Shown here one piece after another: positions 6,998 to 13,810 of a stretch of 14,802 bases of DNA (position 1 is its first letter; each line of letters begins with the position of its first letter). The stretch spans positions 1 to 14,802 of the forward strand of contig JAEDOC010000042.1 in NCBI GenBank assembly GCA_016302185.1, written 5' to 3'. Under the pieces are notes generated by a model. That model searched no databases and was not told where the DNA came from. It was given only the letters and a program-made list of their open reading frames with translations. This DNA comes from Clostridium sp. (GTDB taxonomy: Bacteria > Bacillota > Clostridia > Lachnospirales > Lachnospiraceae). Made by a program: the position numbers and the translations under genes.

Positions 6998-8443
6998 CTA
7001 TTCTCCTTCCGTTTCTTTTTCCAGATAAATCAGGCTTAAGGATCCAAAGGATTCCCCACTCAGCGTCTCCACAGTTCCCCGGAAAATCCGTTCCTCCGGG
7101 TAGCCCAGGTTTTCTCCTACTGCCGCCTGATATGAACCTCCGCCTGCCTGCTTAAGCTTCTTCAGGAAATAGCCGGCCCCGTTCTCACCGCCTGTCAGCA
7201 GAAACAGCTTTTTTTCTTTTCTTTGCAGCACCTCTTCTGCAGACAGCTCCCTGCCATGGGCAGTCAGGAGAGCGGCATCCTCCCAGGGAACTGCTAACCG
7301 GGCCGCAAAACAGCTGATGCTGGAGATTCCAGGCAGGAGCTCATGGGGAATCCCTTCGCTGCGAAGCCGCCGGGACAGACCGGCTGCGCCGCTGTAGAAG
7401 CCGGTATCTCCGGAATACAGAACCAGAATCTTCTCCCCTGGACTTCGCTTTGCAATCCGCTCCAGAATCCGATCCTCCTGATATTGCGCAATCCATTCCT
7501 TCTTTACTGCTGCCTTCGTGGGATTACATACAGCCTTTGCTGCCTGCAGCATCCGATCCGCCCCCAGAATCACATCACTGGTTTCAATCGCCTCCCGAAC
7601 TTCTCCCGTCATCTGCATCAGCCCCCCGGTTCCGATTCCCGCAAGAAGGATTCGGCCTGACGGTTCCTCAGAAACTGTATTCAACGTATTTTTTAACAGC
7701 TGCTTTACCTCTGCAAGGGAGCTTCCGCTCTCCTCCGGCCGTTTTACCAGAATAACAGAGACACCGCAGGCTGCCGCTGCCGAAAGCTTCCCGTCAACTC
7801 CTCCTTCCCTGCCAGAATCCTTGGTTACCATCCAGCGGGCCCCCGTCTGATGTAATAACGCCCGGTTCATCTCCTCTGAAAACGGGCCCTGCATGGCAAT
7901 CAGATGCTTTCCCCGGATTCCCAGAGCTTCACACTGTGCCAGAACCTCAGAAGAAGGGAGCACCCGTACGTAAAGCCGCTCCTCATAGCCCGGAAGCGCA
8001 GTGAAGGCCGGGAGCTCTCTGCTTCCGGTGGTCAGAAGAATCGTACCTGTGGTTTTCTGTAAGAAAGCGGCCGCAGAAAGTGCATCCGGCACGGTATAGA
8101 TTCCGTTTTCCTGTTCTGCCGGCGGTTCTTCCTTTCTCAGACAGCGGACCAGGCGGATACCGGATGCCCGGCAGGCCGCGCCGATCTGTTCGGACGCCTG
8201 AACCGCATAAGGATGCGTCGCATCTACCACCAGCGTAATCCCCTGTTTTTTCAGGAACTGAACAATTTCCGCCGCATTCATTGCTCCCTGATGAACCCGT
8301 ACATAGGAAGATTCCGGCAAAAGCTCTTCTCCGTACCGGGACACCACGCTGACCCAGACCGGTATTCTCTCATTCTCGCAGAATTCCGCCAGAAGCCGTC
8401 CCTCTGTCGTTCCTCCAAATATCAGTATCGTTCTCTCATTCAT
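6998..8443 (-). CDS. cbiJE: Fused CbiJ (cobalt-precorrin-6A reductase) - CbiE (cobalt-precorrin-7 C5-methyltransferase)
   Basis: One 481-residue frame encodes two pathway enzymes. Residues 1 to about 255 are CbiJ/CobK: ILIFGGTTEGRLLAEF at the start, VVDATHPYA (72-80), MQGPFSEEMN (184-193) and TKDSGREGGVDGKL (207-220). This half reduces the macrocycle using a nicotinamide cofactor. A short linker (about 252-264) leads to CbiE/CobL-N, a tetrapyrrole methyltransferase: LLAGIGTGG (267-275), VILGADRML, SGDTGFYSGAAG (344-355), LLPGISSISCFAARL and LLTAHGREL. This half methylates C5. No internal stop or frameshift separates the halves, so the fusion is real as far as the sequence shows. The order is not consecutive: CbiT acts between CbiJ and CbiE. 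The ATG overlaps the cbiH stop by 8 nt. The compound symbol is descriptive. Confidence 0.94.
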   Translation of the reverse strand: MNERTILIFGGTTEGRLLAEFCENERIPVWVSVVSRYGEELLPESSYVRVHQGAMNAAEIVQFLKKQGITLVVDATHPYAVQASEQIGAACRASGIRLVRCLRKEEPPAEQENGIYTVPDALSAAAFLQKTTGTILLTTGSRELPAFTALPGYEERLYVRVLPSSEVLAQCEALGIRGKHLIAMQGPFSEEMNRALLHQTGARWMVTKDSGREGGVDGKLSAAAACGVSVILVKRPEESGSSLAEVKQLLKNTLNTVSEEPSGRILLAGIGTGGLMQMTGEVREAIETSDVILGADRMLQAAKAVCNPTKAAVKKEWIAQYQEDRILERIAKRSPGEKILVLYSGDTGFYSGAAGLSRRLRSEGIPHELLPGISSISCFAARLAVPWEDAALLTAHGRELSAEEVLQRKEKKLFLLTGGENGAGYFLKKLKQAGGGSYQAAVGENLGYPEERIFRGTVETLSGESFGSLSLIYLEKETEGE

Positions 8444-9182
8444 TAGTTTCTATGCCCTTATAGCCTCTCGGCGTGATCATCCGGTTCTTTTCCCGGATGG
8501 TTTCCCTGTTTCCGATCCATACTGTGGTAAACATATCCGCCTCTTTGGTCTGAAGCTCTGCCAACGTACAGATCTCAAAGGCTTCTCCTTCCCGGCCAAT
8601 CTGTTTTACCATACCGCACACCGTAGCTGCAGGCTTATATTCCAGAAGGATCCGGCAGGCGCGCCCGAGATAATCCTTCCGCTTCCTGCTGGCGGGATTG
8701 TACAGACAGAGAACGAAGTCAGCCTGTGCCGCTGCCCGCAGCCGCTGTTCAATCAATTCCATCGGTGTCAGCAGATCGCTTAAGCTTATTACCGCAAAAT
8801 CATGACCCAGAGGCGCGCCCAGCACCGCACCGCCGGCAAGCGCCGCAGTCACCCCGGGAACCACCTCCACTGAGACCTCCGGATAGGATGCCGCCATCTG
8901 AAGAATCAGTCCTGCCATCCCGTACACACCGCTGTCTCCGCTGCAGATCAGTGCTGTTTTCCGACCCGCCGCTGCTTCTTCCAATGCCATCCGACACCGT
9001 TCCTTCTCCTGACGCATGGGTGTTGTCACAAATTCAGCATCCGGATAATACCCCCGCACCAGATCCGCATAAACCGTATACCCGGCAATTACCTCACATT
9101 CTCTCAGGATCTGATCCGCCCGGATCGTCATCTGTTCTCTCGCCCCCGGACCGATACCTATTACGTAAAGCTTCTTTTCCAT
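8436..9182 (-). CDS. cbiH: Cobalt-precorrin-3 C17-methyltransferase CbiH
   Basis: SAM-dependent tetrapyrrole methyltransferase that methylates C17 and drives ring contraction, giving cobalt-precorrin-4. The 248 residues fit the basic (unfused) CbiH/CobJ type. Motifs are YVIGIGPGA near the N-terminus, AGYTVYADLV, ICSGDSGVYGMAGL, EVVPGVTAALAGGAVLGAPL, HDFAVISLSDLLTP (the C17-enzyme hallmark), FVLCLYNPASRKR and MFTTVWIGN. There is no ferredoxin-like or CbiX extension. The ATG at 9182 gives the canonical start, but the nearest AAGGA is about 14 nt upstream, so initiation may be weak or rely on upstream translation. It follows an 83-nt gap after cbiG, the largest gap inside this operon, and overlaps cbiJE by 8 nt. 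Confidence 0.95.
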   Translation of the reverse strand: MEKKLYVIGIGPGAREQMTIRADQILRECEVIAGYTVYADLVRGYYPDAEFVTTPMRQEKERCRMALEEAAAGRKTALICSGDSGVYGMAGLILQMAASYPEVSVEVVPGVTAALAGGAVLGAPLGHDFAVISLSDLLTPMELIEQRLRAAAQADFVLCLYNPASRKRKDYLGRACRILLEYKPAATVCGMVKQIGREGEAFEICTLAELQTKEADMFTTVWIGNRETIREKNRMITPRGYKGIETNE

Positions 9183-9248
9183 TTATGTATTCGTCTTCCT
9201 TCCGTCTATGCTTTTCTTCCTGTTTGTTCTTCCGTCCCTCTTCCCGGA

Positions 9249-9262
9249 TCCGAAGTTTCGGA
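9249..9262 (-). repeat. Intercistronic inverted repeat between cbiG and cbiH
   Basis: The minus strand reads TCCGAA-AC-TTCGGA just after the cbiG stop. With one bulged T the arms extend to eight pairs. There is no U-tract after it, so it is not an obvious terminator. A processing or stability hairpin in the 83-nt gap is possible; chance is also possible. Confidence 0.4.
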
Positions 9263-9265
9263 ATC

Positions 9266-10327
9266 TTAAAAGGTCAGAATACGCCATGCAGGGATTAGAG
9301 CCACTGCCGCAGTTACAGAACCGCAGATCTGTTTTCGCACCGCCAGCCCCGGCGTTTCTTCTTTCATCCGCAGCTGTTCCATCCAGTCCTGCGCGGCCTT
9401 CACCGCCGCCCGCTCACAGACCGTTCCAACACCGGTCACCTGCGCTACAAATTCCGACCTGGAAAACTCGATCGCACCATTCCCGGCCTGTGCCAGGCTC
9501 TCCGCCGAAAAGCACTCAAAGGGAACAGAAAGATCCCGGGAAAACTGAACAAGCCCCGGCTCGCCCTTCTTTAAATCAATGGAAGCCAGCGACAGCACAT
9601 CGTCTGCACTACGGCCGGCGGATAAAAGCGCCCGGGATGCCGCCGTGCGTATCTCTTCCACAGAAGTCCCCCTTCGGCACCCCATCCCCAGCACTGCCGT
9701 TCTTGGATACAGAAAAAGGGTTCCCTGCTGCTCTGCGTCATCCGTCTGCCTCTTTGCAGCAACGGTAAGATTCCTTCGGTTTCGCACGCCCGGCGTCAAT
9801 GACTTTGGAACCGGACCATCCACAGGAAATTCACTGAAAAAACCGATCTTCTCCCCTTCCAGGACTGCTGCTGAGATCTCCTTGGCCAGCTTCATTGAGG
9901 AGAGCGAAAGCCGGTTCTTTCCGGCAAACAGATCCACAGCAAAGGCCCCGCACAGATCCGTGGCCGTGGTAATCACCGGGATCGACCCCAGAATACCAGC
10001 CACCTGACGGGCAAGTGCATTCGCCCCTCCCAGATGACCGGAAAGCAGGGAAACAGCAAAATGTCCCAGCTCATCCACTGCAACCACCGCTGGATCCTTC
10101 TTCTTATCCTTTACAAAAGGGGCAATCAGCCGGACCGCAATCCCAACGGCCCCCACAAACAGAATTCCCTCTGCCCCGGCAAAGGCGTCCCGGACAAATT
10201 CTGACACCGGACAATCAAGCTCACGGGAACAGGTGCAATGCACCTCATGCTCCCTTCCAAGCGAATTTTTCAGTTTTTCCGCTGTCTTCGCCCCCTGCGA
10301 TGAAAAACTAATCAGTACCAGACGCAT
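9266..10327 (-). CDS. cbiG: Cobalt-precorrin-5A hydrolase CbiG
   Basis: Opens the delta-lactone of cobalt-precorrin-5A and releases the C20-derived two-carbon unit as acetaldehyde, a hallmark of the anaerobic route. The 353-residue protein shows an N-terminal part with FVGAVGIAVRLIAP and DELGHFAVSLLSGHLGGANA (central CbiG core), then VITTATD. A C-terminal domain opens with LGMGCRRGTSVEEI and contains SIDLKKGEPGL and TGVGTVCERAA. An unconserved tail of about 30 residues follows. I chose the ATG at 10327 for its canonical MRLVLIS start and the upstream AAAGGA. It overlaps the cbiF end by 20 nt, which points to coupled translation. An in-frame ATG at 10372 lies deeper in cbiF without a good site. 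Confidence 0.95.
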   Translation of the reverse strand: MRLVLISFSSQGAKTAEKLKNSLGREHEVHCTCSRELDCPVSEFVRDAFAGAEGILFVGAVGIAVRLIAPFVKDKKKDPAVVAVDELGHFAVSLLSGHLGGANALARQVAGILGSIPVITTATDLCGAFAVDLFAGKNRLSLSSMKLAKEISAAVLEGEKIGFFSEFPVDGPVPKSLTPGVRNRRNLTVAAKRQTDDAEQQGTLFLYPRTAVLGMGCRRGTSVEEIRTAASRALLSAGRSADDVLSLASIDLKKGEPGLVQFSRDLSVPFECFSAESLAQAGNGAIEFSRSEFVAQVTGVGTVCERAAVKAAQDWMEQLRMKEETPGLAVRKQICGSVTAAVALIPAWRILTF

Positions 10328-11087
10328 CGGTCTTTGTTCCTTTCCTGAATTCCGTTGTAAATGATGGATCATATAGCTTTGACCGCTCGTATAAGCTGTG
10401 GGAGATCACCTCTCCCACCAGAATCAGCGCCGTCTTCGAGATCCCTTCCCGTTTGGCACTCTCCGCCAGGGTTCCCACCGTACAGAGTATCTTCTTCTCC
10501 TCCGGCCAGGTTGCTTTATATACAATAGCAGCCGGAGTGGATGCCGGATAGCCGCCGGTCAGAAGCTCCTGCTGCAGCCGCTCTGTCATACCGGCACTTA
10601 GGAATATGACCATGGTCGCCTGATGGGATGCCAGGGATGCCAGCCTTTCCCGTTCCGGCACCGGTGTCCGTCCTTCCAGACGGGTAATGATCACGCTCTG
10701 GGAGATTCCTGGCAGTGTATATTCCAGCTGCAGAGCCGCCGCCGCACCGCAGAAGGAACTGACACCCGGACATACCTCATAGGCAATTTCCAACCGATCC
10801 AGCAGATCCATCTGTTCCCGGATCGCCCCGTAGATGCTGGAATCCCCGGTATGCAGGCGAACGGTCATTTTTTTCTCCTTCTCCGCTTCCTGAATCGCGG
10901 ATATCACTTCCTCCAGCGTCATTTTGGCGCTGTTATGTACCACGCAGCCATCCTTTTTATATTCTAAAAGCTCTGGATTGACCAGAGAACCGGCATAAAT
11001 GATCTGATCCGCTTCTGCCAGCAGTCTGGCACCTCTCACTGTAATCAGATCCGCCGCACCGGATCCGGCTCCTACAAAATAAACCAT
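10308..11087 (-). CDS. cbiF: Cobalt-precorrin-4 C11-methyltransferase CbiF
   Basis: SAM-dependent tetrapyrrole methyltransferase that methylates C11 of cobalt-precorrin-4 to give cobalt-precorrin-5A, the substrate of the next gene's product, CbiG. The 259-residue protein begins MVYFVGAGSGAADLITVRG, the tetrapyrrole-methylase opening. It also has IIYAGSLVNPELL, LHTGDSSIYGAIREQMDLL, CPGVSSFCGAAAALQLEYTL, QSVIITRLEGRTPVPE (C11-enzyme signature) and AIVYKATWPEEK. The start at 11087 has a GGGAGG site that overlaps the cbiD stop; the intergenic gap is 9 nt. The gene order D-F-G-H matches the pathway neighbourhood, with D acting after G. Confidence 0.96.
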   Translation of the reverse strand: MVYFVGAGSGAADLITVRGARLLAEADQIIYAGSLVNPELLEYKKDGCVVHNSAKMTLEEVISAIQEAEKEKKMTVRLHTGDSSIYGAIREQMDLLDRLEIAYEVCPGVSSFCGAAAALQLEYTLPGISQSVIITRLEGRTPVPERERLASLASHQATMVIFLSAGMTERLQQELLTGGYPASTPAAIVYKATWPEEKKILCTVGTLAESAKREGISKTALILVGEVISHSLYERSKLYDPSFTTEFRKGTKTDASGTD

Positions 11088-11096
11088 ATATCCTCC

Positions 11097-12269
11097 CTAC
11101 CGTGTCTCGGTGTCCTTCAGCTCCTTCACCAGAGCCGCTGCACCTGCCGTCTCTGCCAGCAGGCCATGTTCCATTGAAAACAGAAGGATCTCCGTCTTCA
11201 CGCCAAATTGTTTCTCCAGCACTTCCTTGCCGCGCCGCGCCGCCTCCTGCATCACTGCCGGCAGCCATCCGGTTTCGACCAGATAACCGGCTGCCTCTTC
11301 CGTCGTATTCATCAGCCGAAGCTGTTCTGCCTGTTCCTTTGGCATCCCGACGCTGAGGGCACAATCTTCCAGAATCTCCATCCGCCGATCCCCAAAACGA
11401 GAATGGGTGTTCATCACTCCGCCGGCAACCTTAATCAGCTTTCCCACATGGCCTGCCAGAAGAACCTTCTCGATGTGTTCTTCCTTCATCATCCGGAACG
11501 TATCGCCGATGAAATTACTGCACTTAACAAAGGAATCCAGGGAAAGTCCCATGGTCTCCTTCAAAAACCGCTCCCCATAATTTCCGGGGGCCACAGCCAG
11601 AAGCCGCCTGCCCTCTCCGGCCCGGACGCGAATTTCCAGACGTATGGTCTCTACCAGAGCCGCTTCGCTCATAGGATGAACAATCCCGCTGGTTCCCAGG
11701 ATCGAGATTCCGCCCACAATTCCCAGCTTGGGATTAAATGTCCGCGCAGCCAGCACTTCTCCTTCCGGAATAGAAACAGTAATCATAAGCTCCCGCTCAG
11801 GGCATCCCGCCCTTTTTCTGGCCCGATCGGCTTCCGCAAGGATCATCTGCCGCGGTATCGGGTTAATGGCAGGAAACCCTACCGGACAGGAGAGTCCCTT
11901 TTTTGTCACGGTACCGATGCCCTGTCCTCCCAGAAGCCAGAGACCCGGATACCTGTCATCCCGGTAACCGGCGCGCTGCTCTGCTATCGCTGCAAAGCCG
12001 GATTCCTGCCCTTCTTTCTGAGCTTCCAAGAGATCTCTCACCTCTGCGCAAACCAGGGTTCCATCCGTCACGTCCGGATCATCGCCGGCATCCTTATACA
12101 CACCGCAGCGCAGAGGTTCTCCCACATCCCATGTAAGAGGAAGCAGTGCTTCGGAACCATCCGGCAGAAGAACAGCCGCATGCGAAAGCTTCCTGCCGCT
12201 GCACACAAAAAAGGCCGCGGCGCCGGCAGCCGCAGCCGCACATGTTCCTGTCGTATATCCGGTCCGCAT
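11097..12269 (-). CDS. cbiD: Cobalt-precorrin-5B (C1)-methyltransferase CbiD
   Basis: Methylates C1 of cobalt-precorrin-5B, giving cobalt-precorrin-6A. CbiD is specific to the anaerobic pathway. The 390-residue product has RTGYTTGTCAAAAAGAAAFF at the very start, KDAGDDPDVTDG, GGQGIGTVTKKGLS, FPAINPIPRQMI, FNPKLGIVGGISILGTSGIV, SFVKCSNFIGD and AGHVGKLIKVAGGVMNTH. These are the conserved blocks in family order. The ATG at 12269 follows AAAGGAGG at 6-nt spacing and gives the canonical start. An in-frame ATG at 12308, at about the predicted transcription start, would add 13 residues and has no good site. First gene of the corrin operon, with its own promoter about 50-80 nt upstream. Confidence 0.97.
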   Translation of the reverse strand: MRTGYTTGTCAAAAAGAAAFFVCSGRKLSHAAVLLPDGSEALLPLTWDVGEPLRCGVYKDAGDDPDVTDGTLVCAEVRDLLEAQKEGQESGFAAIAEQRAGYRDDRYPGLWLLGGQGIGTVTKKGLSCPVGFPAINPIPRQMILAEADRARKRAGCPERELMITVSIPEGEVLAARTFNPKLGIVGGISILGTSGIVHPMSEAALVETIRLEIRVRAGEGRRLLAVAPGNYGERFLKETMGLSLDSFVKCSNFIGDTFRMMKEEHIEKVLLAGHVGKLIKVAGGVMNTHSRFGDRRMEILEDCALSVGMPKEQAEQLRLMNTTEEAAGYLVETGWLPAVMQEAARRGKEVLEKQFGVKTEILLFSMEHGLLAETAGAAALVKELKDTETR

Positions 12270-12294
12270 AAGGCGCCTCCTTTCTCTCCTGTAT

Positions 12295-12313
12295 GAGATT
12301 TCATTCAAATCTC
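12295..12313 (-). repeat. Inverted repeat at the predicted cbiD transcription start
   Basis: GAGATTT-GAATG-AAATCTC on the minus strand: a perfect 7-bp inverted repeat with a 5-nt spacer, lying at about +1 to +19 of the predicted transcript. It could be a DNA operator at the start site or a 5' hairpin that stabilises the mRNA. The leader left after it (about 25 nt) holds only the ribosome binding site. Confidence 0.6.
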
Positions 12314-12347
12314 CGTTTATTATAGGAGATCAGCCCTGATCTTTCAA
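12312..12347 (-). promoter_or_regulatory. Sigma-A-type promoter of the cobalamin (cbiD) operon
   Basis: On the minus strand, TTGAAA (12347-12342) and TATAAT (12324-12319) lie 17 nt apart, matching consensus at 5 of 6 and 6 of 6 positions. An A-rich tract (12363-12355) upstream resembles an UP element. The -35 box and most of the spacer lie in the last codons of the SASP gene. The predicted start is near 12312, leaving a leader of about 43 nt, which has no room for a cobalamin riboswitch. Confidence 0.8.
12328..12341 (-). promoter_or_regulatory. Palindrome in the cbiD promoter spacer, possible operator
   Basis: GATCAG-GG-CTGATC is a perfect 6-bp inverted repeat. It lies between the -35 and -10 boxes, touches the -35 box, and contains the SASP stop codon. 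This is a classical site for repressor binding. The short loop and lack of a U-tract make it a poor terminator. The operator role is inference. Confidence 0.45.
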
Positions 12348-12548
12348 TACTCCGTTTTTTATTTCTCTTCTCCGTTTGGTCATCAGACCGCCGATCCGTC
12401 CGCTTTCCTTCGCTGTCAGACTGCGCCATCCGCTGGTTACCACTTTGTCTGCCAGACCAAGCTCCGTGGCAATCTCAAATTTCAACCGTTCTTCCGGTTT
12501 TAAATGTTCCGGATCAAAGGGCTCTTCTTTTTTTCCTTTTTTTGCCAT
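12330..12548 (-). CDS. Small acid-soluble spore protein, alpha/beta type
   Basis: A 72-residue DNA-binding protein of dormant spores, which coats and protects forespore DNA and is degraded at germination. The sequence carries the family pattern: LKFEIATELGLADKV (about residues 19-34), a GW followed by SLTAKESGRIGGLMTKRR. The E-I bond in KFEIATELG is in the position cut by the germination protease GPR. The N-terminus is lysine-rich (MAKKGKKEEP). I chose the ATG at 12548 because AAAGGAG lies 10 nt upstream. In-frame ATGs at 12602 and 12557 have worse spacing, and the first would lie between the sigma-G-like boxes. It is a single gene flanked by the rpsA terminator and the cbiD promoter, with no terminator of its own visible. 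It shows that the host can sporulate or descends from spore formers. Confidence 0.85.
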   Translation of the reverse strand: MAKKGKKEEPFDPEHLKPEERLKFEIATELGLADKVVTSGWRSLTAKESGRIGGLMTKRRREIKNGVLKDQG

Positions 12549-12579
12549 AAAAAGCATACTCCTTTCCGTATTGTACTTA

Positions 12580-12608
12580 GAGTATGCCCTCTCCCTGAAC
12601 ATTTATAC
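12580..12608 (-). promoter_or_regulatory. Putative sigma-G (forespore) promoter for the SASP gene
   Basis: On the minus strand, GTATA (12608-12604) fits the -35 pattern GNATR. CATACTC (12586-12580) fits the -10 pattern CATNHTA at 6 of 7 positions. The spacing is 17 nt. The boxes lie directly after the rpsA terminator and 31 nt before the SASP start codon. The consensus is recalled from Bacillus, and SASP genes are normally sigma-G controlled, which supports the call. Confidence 0.5.
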
Positions 12609-12611
12609 CGG

Positions 12612-12647
12612 TATATGAAAGAAGGCGCAGTCAAAACTGACTGCGCC
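12612..12647 (-). terminator. Intrinsic terminator after rpsA
   Basis: A perfect 10-bp GC-rich stem (arms 12638-12647 and 12624-12633) with a 4-nt loop GTTT is followed on the minus strand by the T-rich run TTCTTTC. It sits 32 nt past the rpsA stop and should end the cmk-ispH-rpsA transcript, separating it from the SASP gene. Confidence 0.88.
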
Positions 12648-12679
12648 ACTAAAATCAATCTCTCGCAAAAACTGCAGGA

Positions 12680-13810
12680 TTATTCCGCATCCTGAGCTGC
12701 AACTGCTTCGATGTCAACATCAGCCACATCAGCCGGTGCCTCTGCCGGAGCTTCCAGAGCCTTCATGCTTAAGCTGATCTTTCTGTCTGCCTCGTTGAAA
12801 TCTACAACCTTAGCCTTGATGATCTGACCTGCGCTTAATACATCAGACGGTTTCTCCACATGCTCTCTGGAAATCTGAGATACATGAAGAAGAGCATCTA
12901 CACCCGGCTCCAGCTCAACGAATGCGCCGAAGTCAGTCATACGTGCTACCTTACCCTCAACAATATTGCCTACGGCATACTTCTCAGCTGCCTGTGCCCA
13001 CGGATTGGTCTCCGGGAACTTAAGACTTAATGCGATCTTCTCGCCATTGATATCTTTAATCAGAGCAGTTACCTTATCGCCAACCTTGAATACCTTCTTC
13101 GGGTTCTCTACTCTGCCCCAGGACATCTCAGAGATGTGAAGAAGTCCGTCAGCACCGCCTAAATCGATGAATGCACCGAAATCGGTTACGTTCTTAACAA
13201 CGCCTTCTACGGTCTGGCCAACAGCAATTCTCTCAAATAACTCTTTCTGCATAGCAGCTTTCTTCGCAACCAGAAGCTGCTTTCTGTCGCCGATGATTCT
13301 GCTTCTTCTGCCGTTCGGATTAAACTCGGTTACTACGAATTCGATCTCCTGGCCTGCATATTTGGACAAATCCTTGTCATAAGTATCAGAAACCATGCTG
13401 GCAGGAATAAATACTCTGGTTCCCTCAACCTCTACAACAAGACCCTTCTCCATTACCTGAGTTACCTTCTCAGTTAAAACTTCCTTGTTCTCAAATGCTT
13501 CTTTCAGGCGCTTTAAGCCCTTATCAGCGGCAAGTCTCTTGTAGGATAAAGAAGCCATGCCCTCTCCGTCGTTCACTTTCAGAACTTTAACTTCCAGCTC
13601 ATCACCGATGGCAACCTTCTTGGTTAAATCAACACCCGGCTCGTTGGTAAACTCACTTCTGGTGATGATACCCTCTGTCTTGCTTCCAGCGATGCTCAGA
13701 ATGATCTCATCCTCTTTGACACCGATAACCTGACCGGTAACAGCCTCTCCTGCACGTAATCTCTTAATTGATGATTCTTCAAACATTTGTTCAAAACTTA
13801 ATTCTGACAT
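12680..13810 (-). CDS. rpsA: 30S ribosomal protein S1 (four-domain, Firmicutes type)
   Basis: RNA-binding protein of the small ribosomal subunit or an S1-like translation factor. The 376 residues contain four S1 (OB-fold) domains at about 20-91, 108-176, 197-264 and 279-350. The last two are the most typical (GVVKNVTDFGAFIDLGGADG and GKVARMTDFGAFVELEPGVD, each followed by LLHISEMS or LLHVSQIS). The tail is acidic and alanine-rich. Six domains are usual in proteobacterial S1 and four in Firmicutes. The start at 13810 has a perfect AGGAGG at about 9-nt spacing and lies 20 nt inside the end of ispH in a different frame, so the two are likely translationally coupled. Some clostridia encode IspH and S1 as one fused protein; here they are separate. 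The gene ends at a strong terminator. Confidence 0.95.
   Translation of the reverse strand: MSELSFEQMFEESSIKRLRAGEAVTGQVIGVKEDEIILSIAGSKTEGIITRSEFTNEPGVDLTKKVAIGDELEVKVLKVNDGEGMASLSYKRLAADKGLKRLKEAFENKEVLTEKVTQVMEKGLVVEVEGTRVFIPASMVSDTYDKDLSKYAGQEIEFVVTEFNPNGRRSRIIGDRKQLLVAKKAAMQKELFERIAVGQTVEGVVKNVTDFGAFIDLGGADGLLHISEMSWGRVENPKKVFKVGDKVTALIKDINGEKIALSLKFPETNPWAQAAEKYAVGNIVEGKVARMTDFGAFVELEPGVDALLHVSQISREHVEKPSDVLSAGQIIKAKVVDFNEADRKISLSMKALEAPAEAPADVADVDIEAVAAQDAE

Larger units (their letters stand above)
12301..12357 (-). repeat. 18-bp imperfect direct repeat bracketing the cbiD promoter
   Basis: The minus-strand copies at 12357-12340 (AAACGGAGTATTGAAAGA) and 12318-12301 (AAACGGAGATTTGAATGA) match at 15 of 18 positions and start 39 bp apart. 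The first copy contains the -35 hexamer; the second covers the region around +1. Such placement would suit a regulator that binds two sites. No regulator gene is present in the window. Confidence 0.55.

Noticed and set aside
11208..12296. Long plus-strand open frame (362 codons) opposite cbiD
   Set aside because: It lies wholly antisense to a well-conserved cbiD, has no recognisable domain, and its composition (many Pro, His, Arg, Ser) is typical of a shadow frame.
12328..12341. GATCAG/CTGATC as a terminator of the SASP gene
   Set aside because: The loop would be only 2 nt, the stem 6 bp, and no U-tract follows. The position in a promoter spacer fits an operator better.
12270..12680. Adenosylcobalamin riboswitch before cbiD
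   Set aside because: The short leader, the SASP gene and the rpsA terminator fill the space, and no cob-box-like motif was found. AGTGGCGC near 12640-12650 belongs to the rpsA terminator stem.
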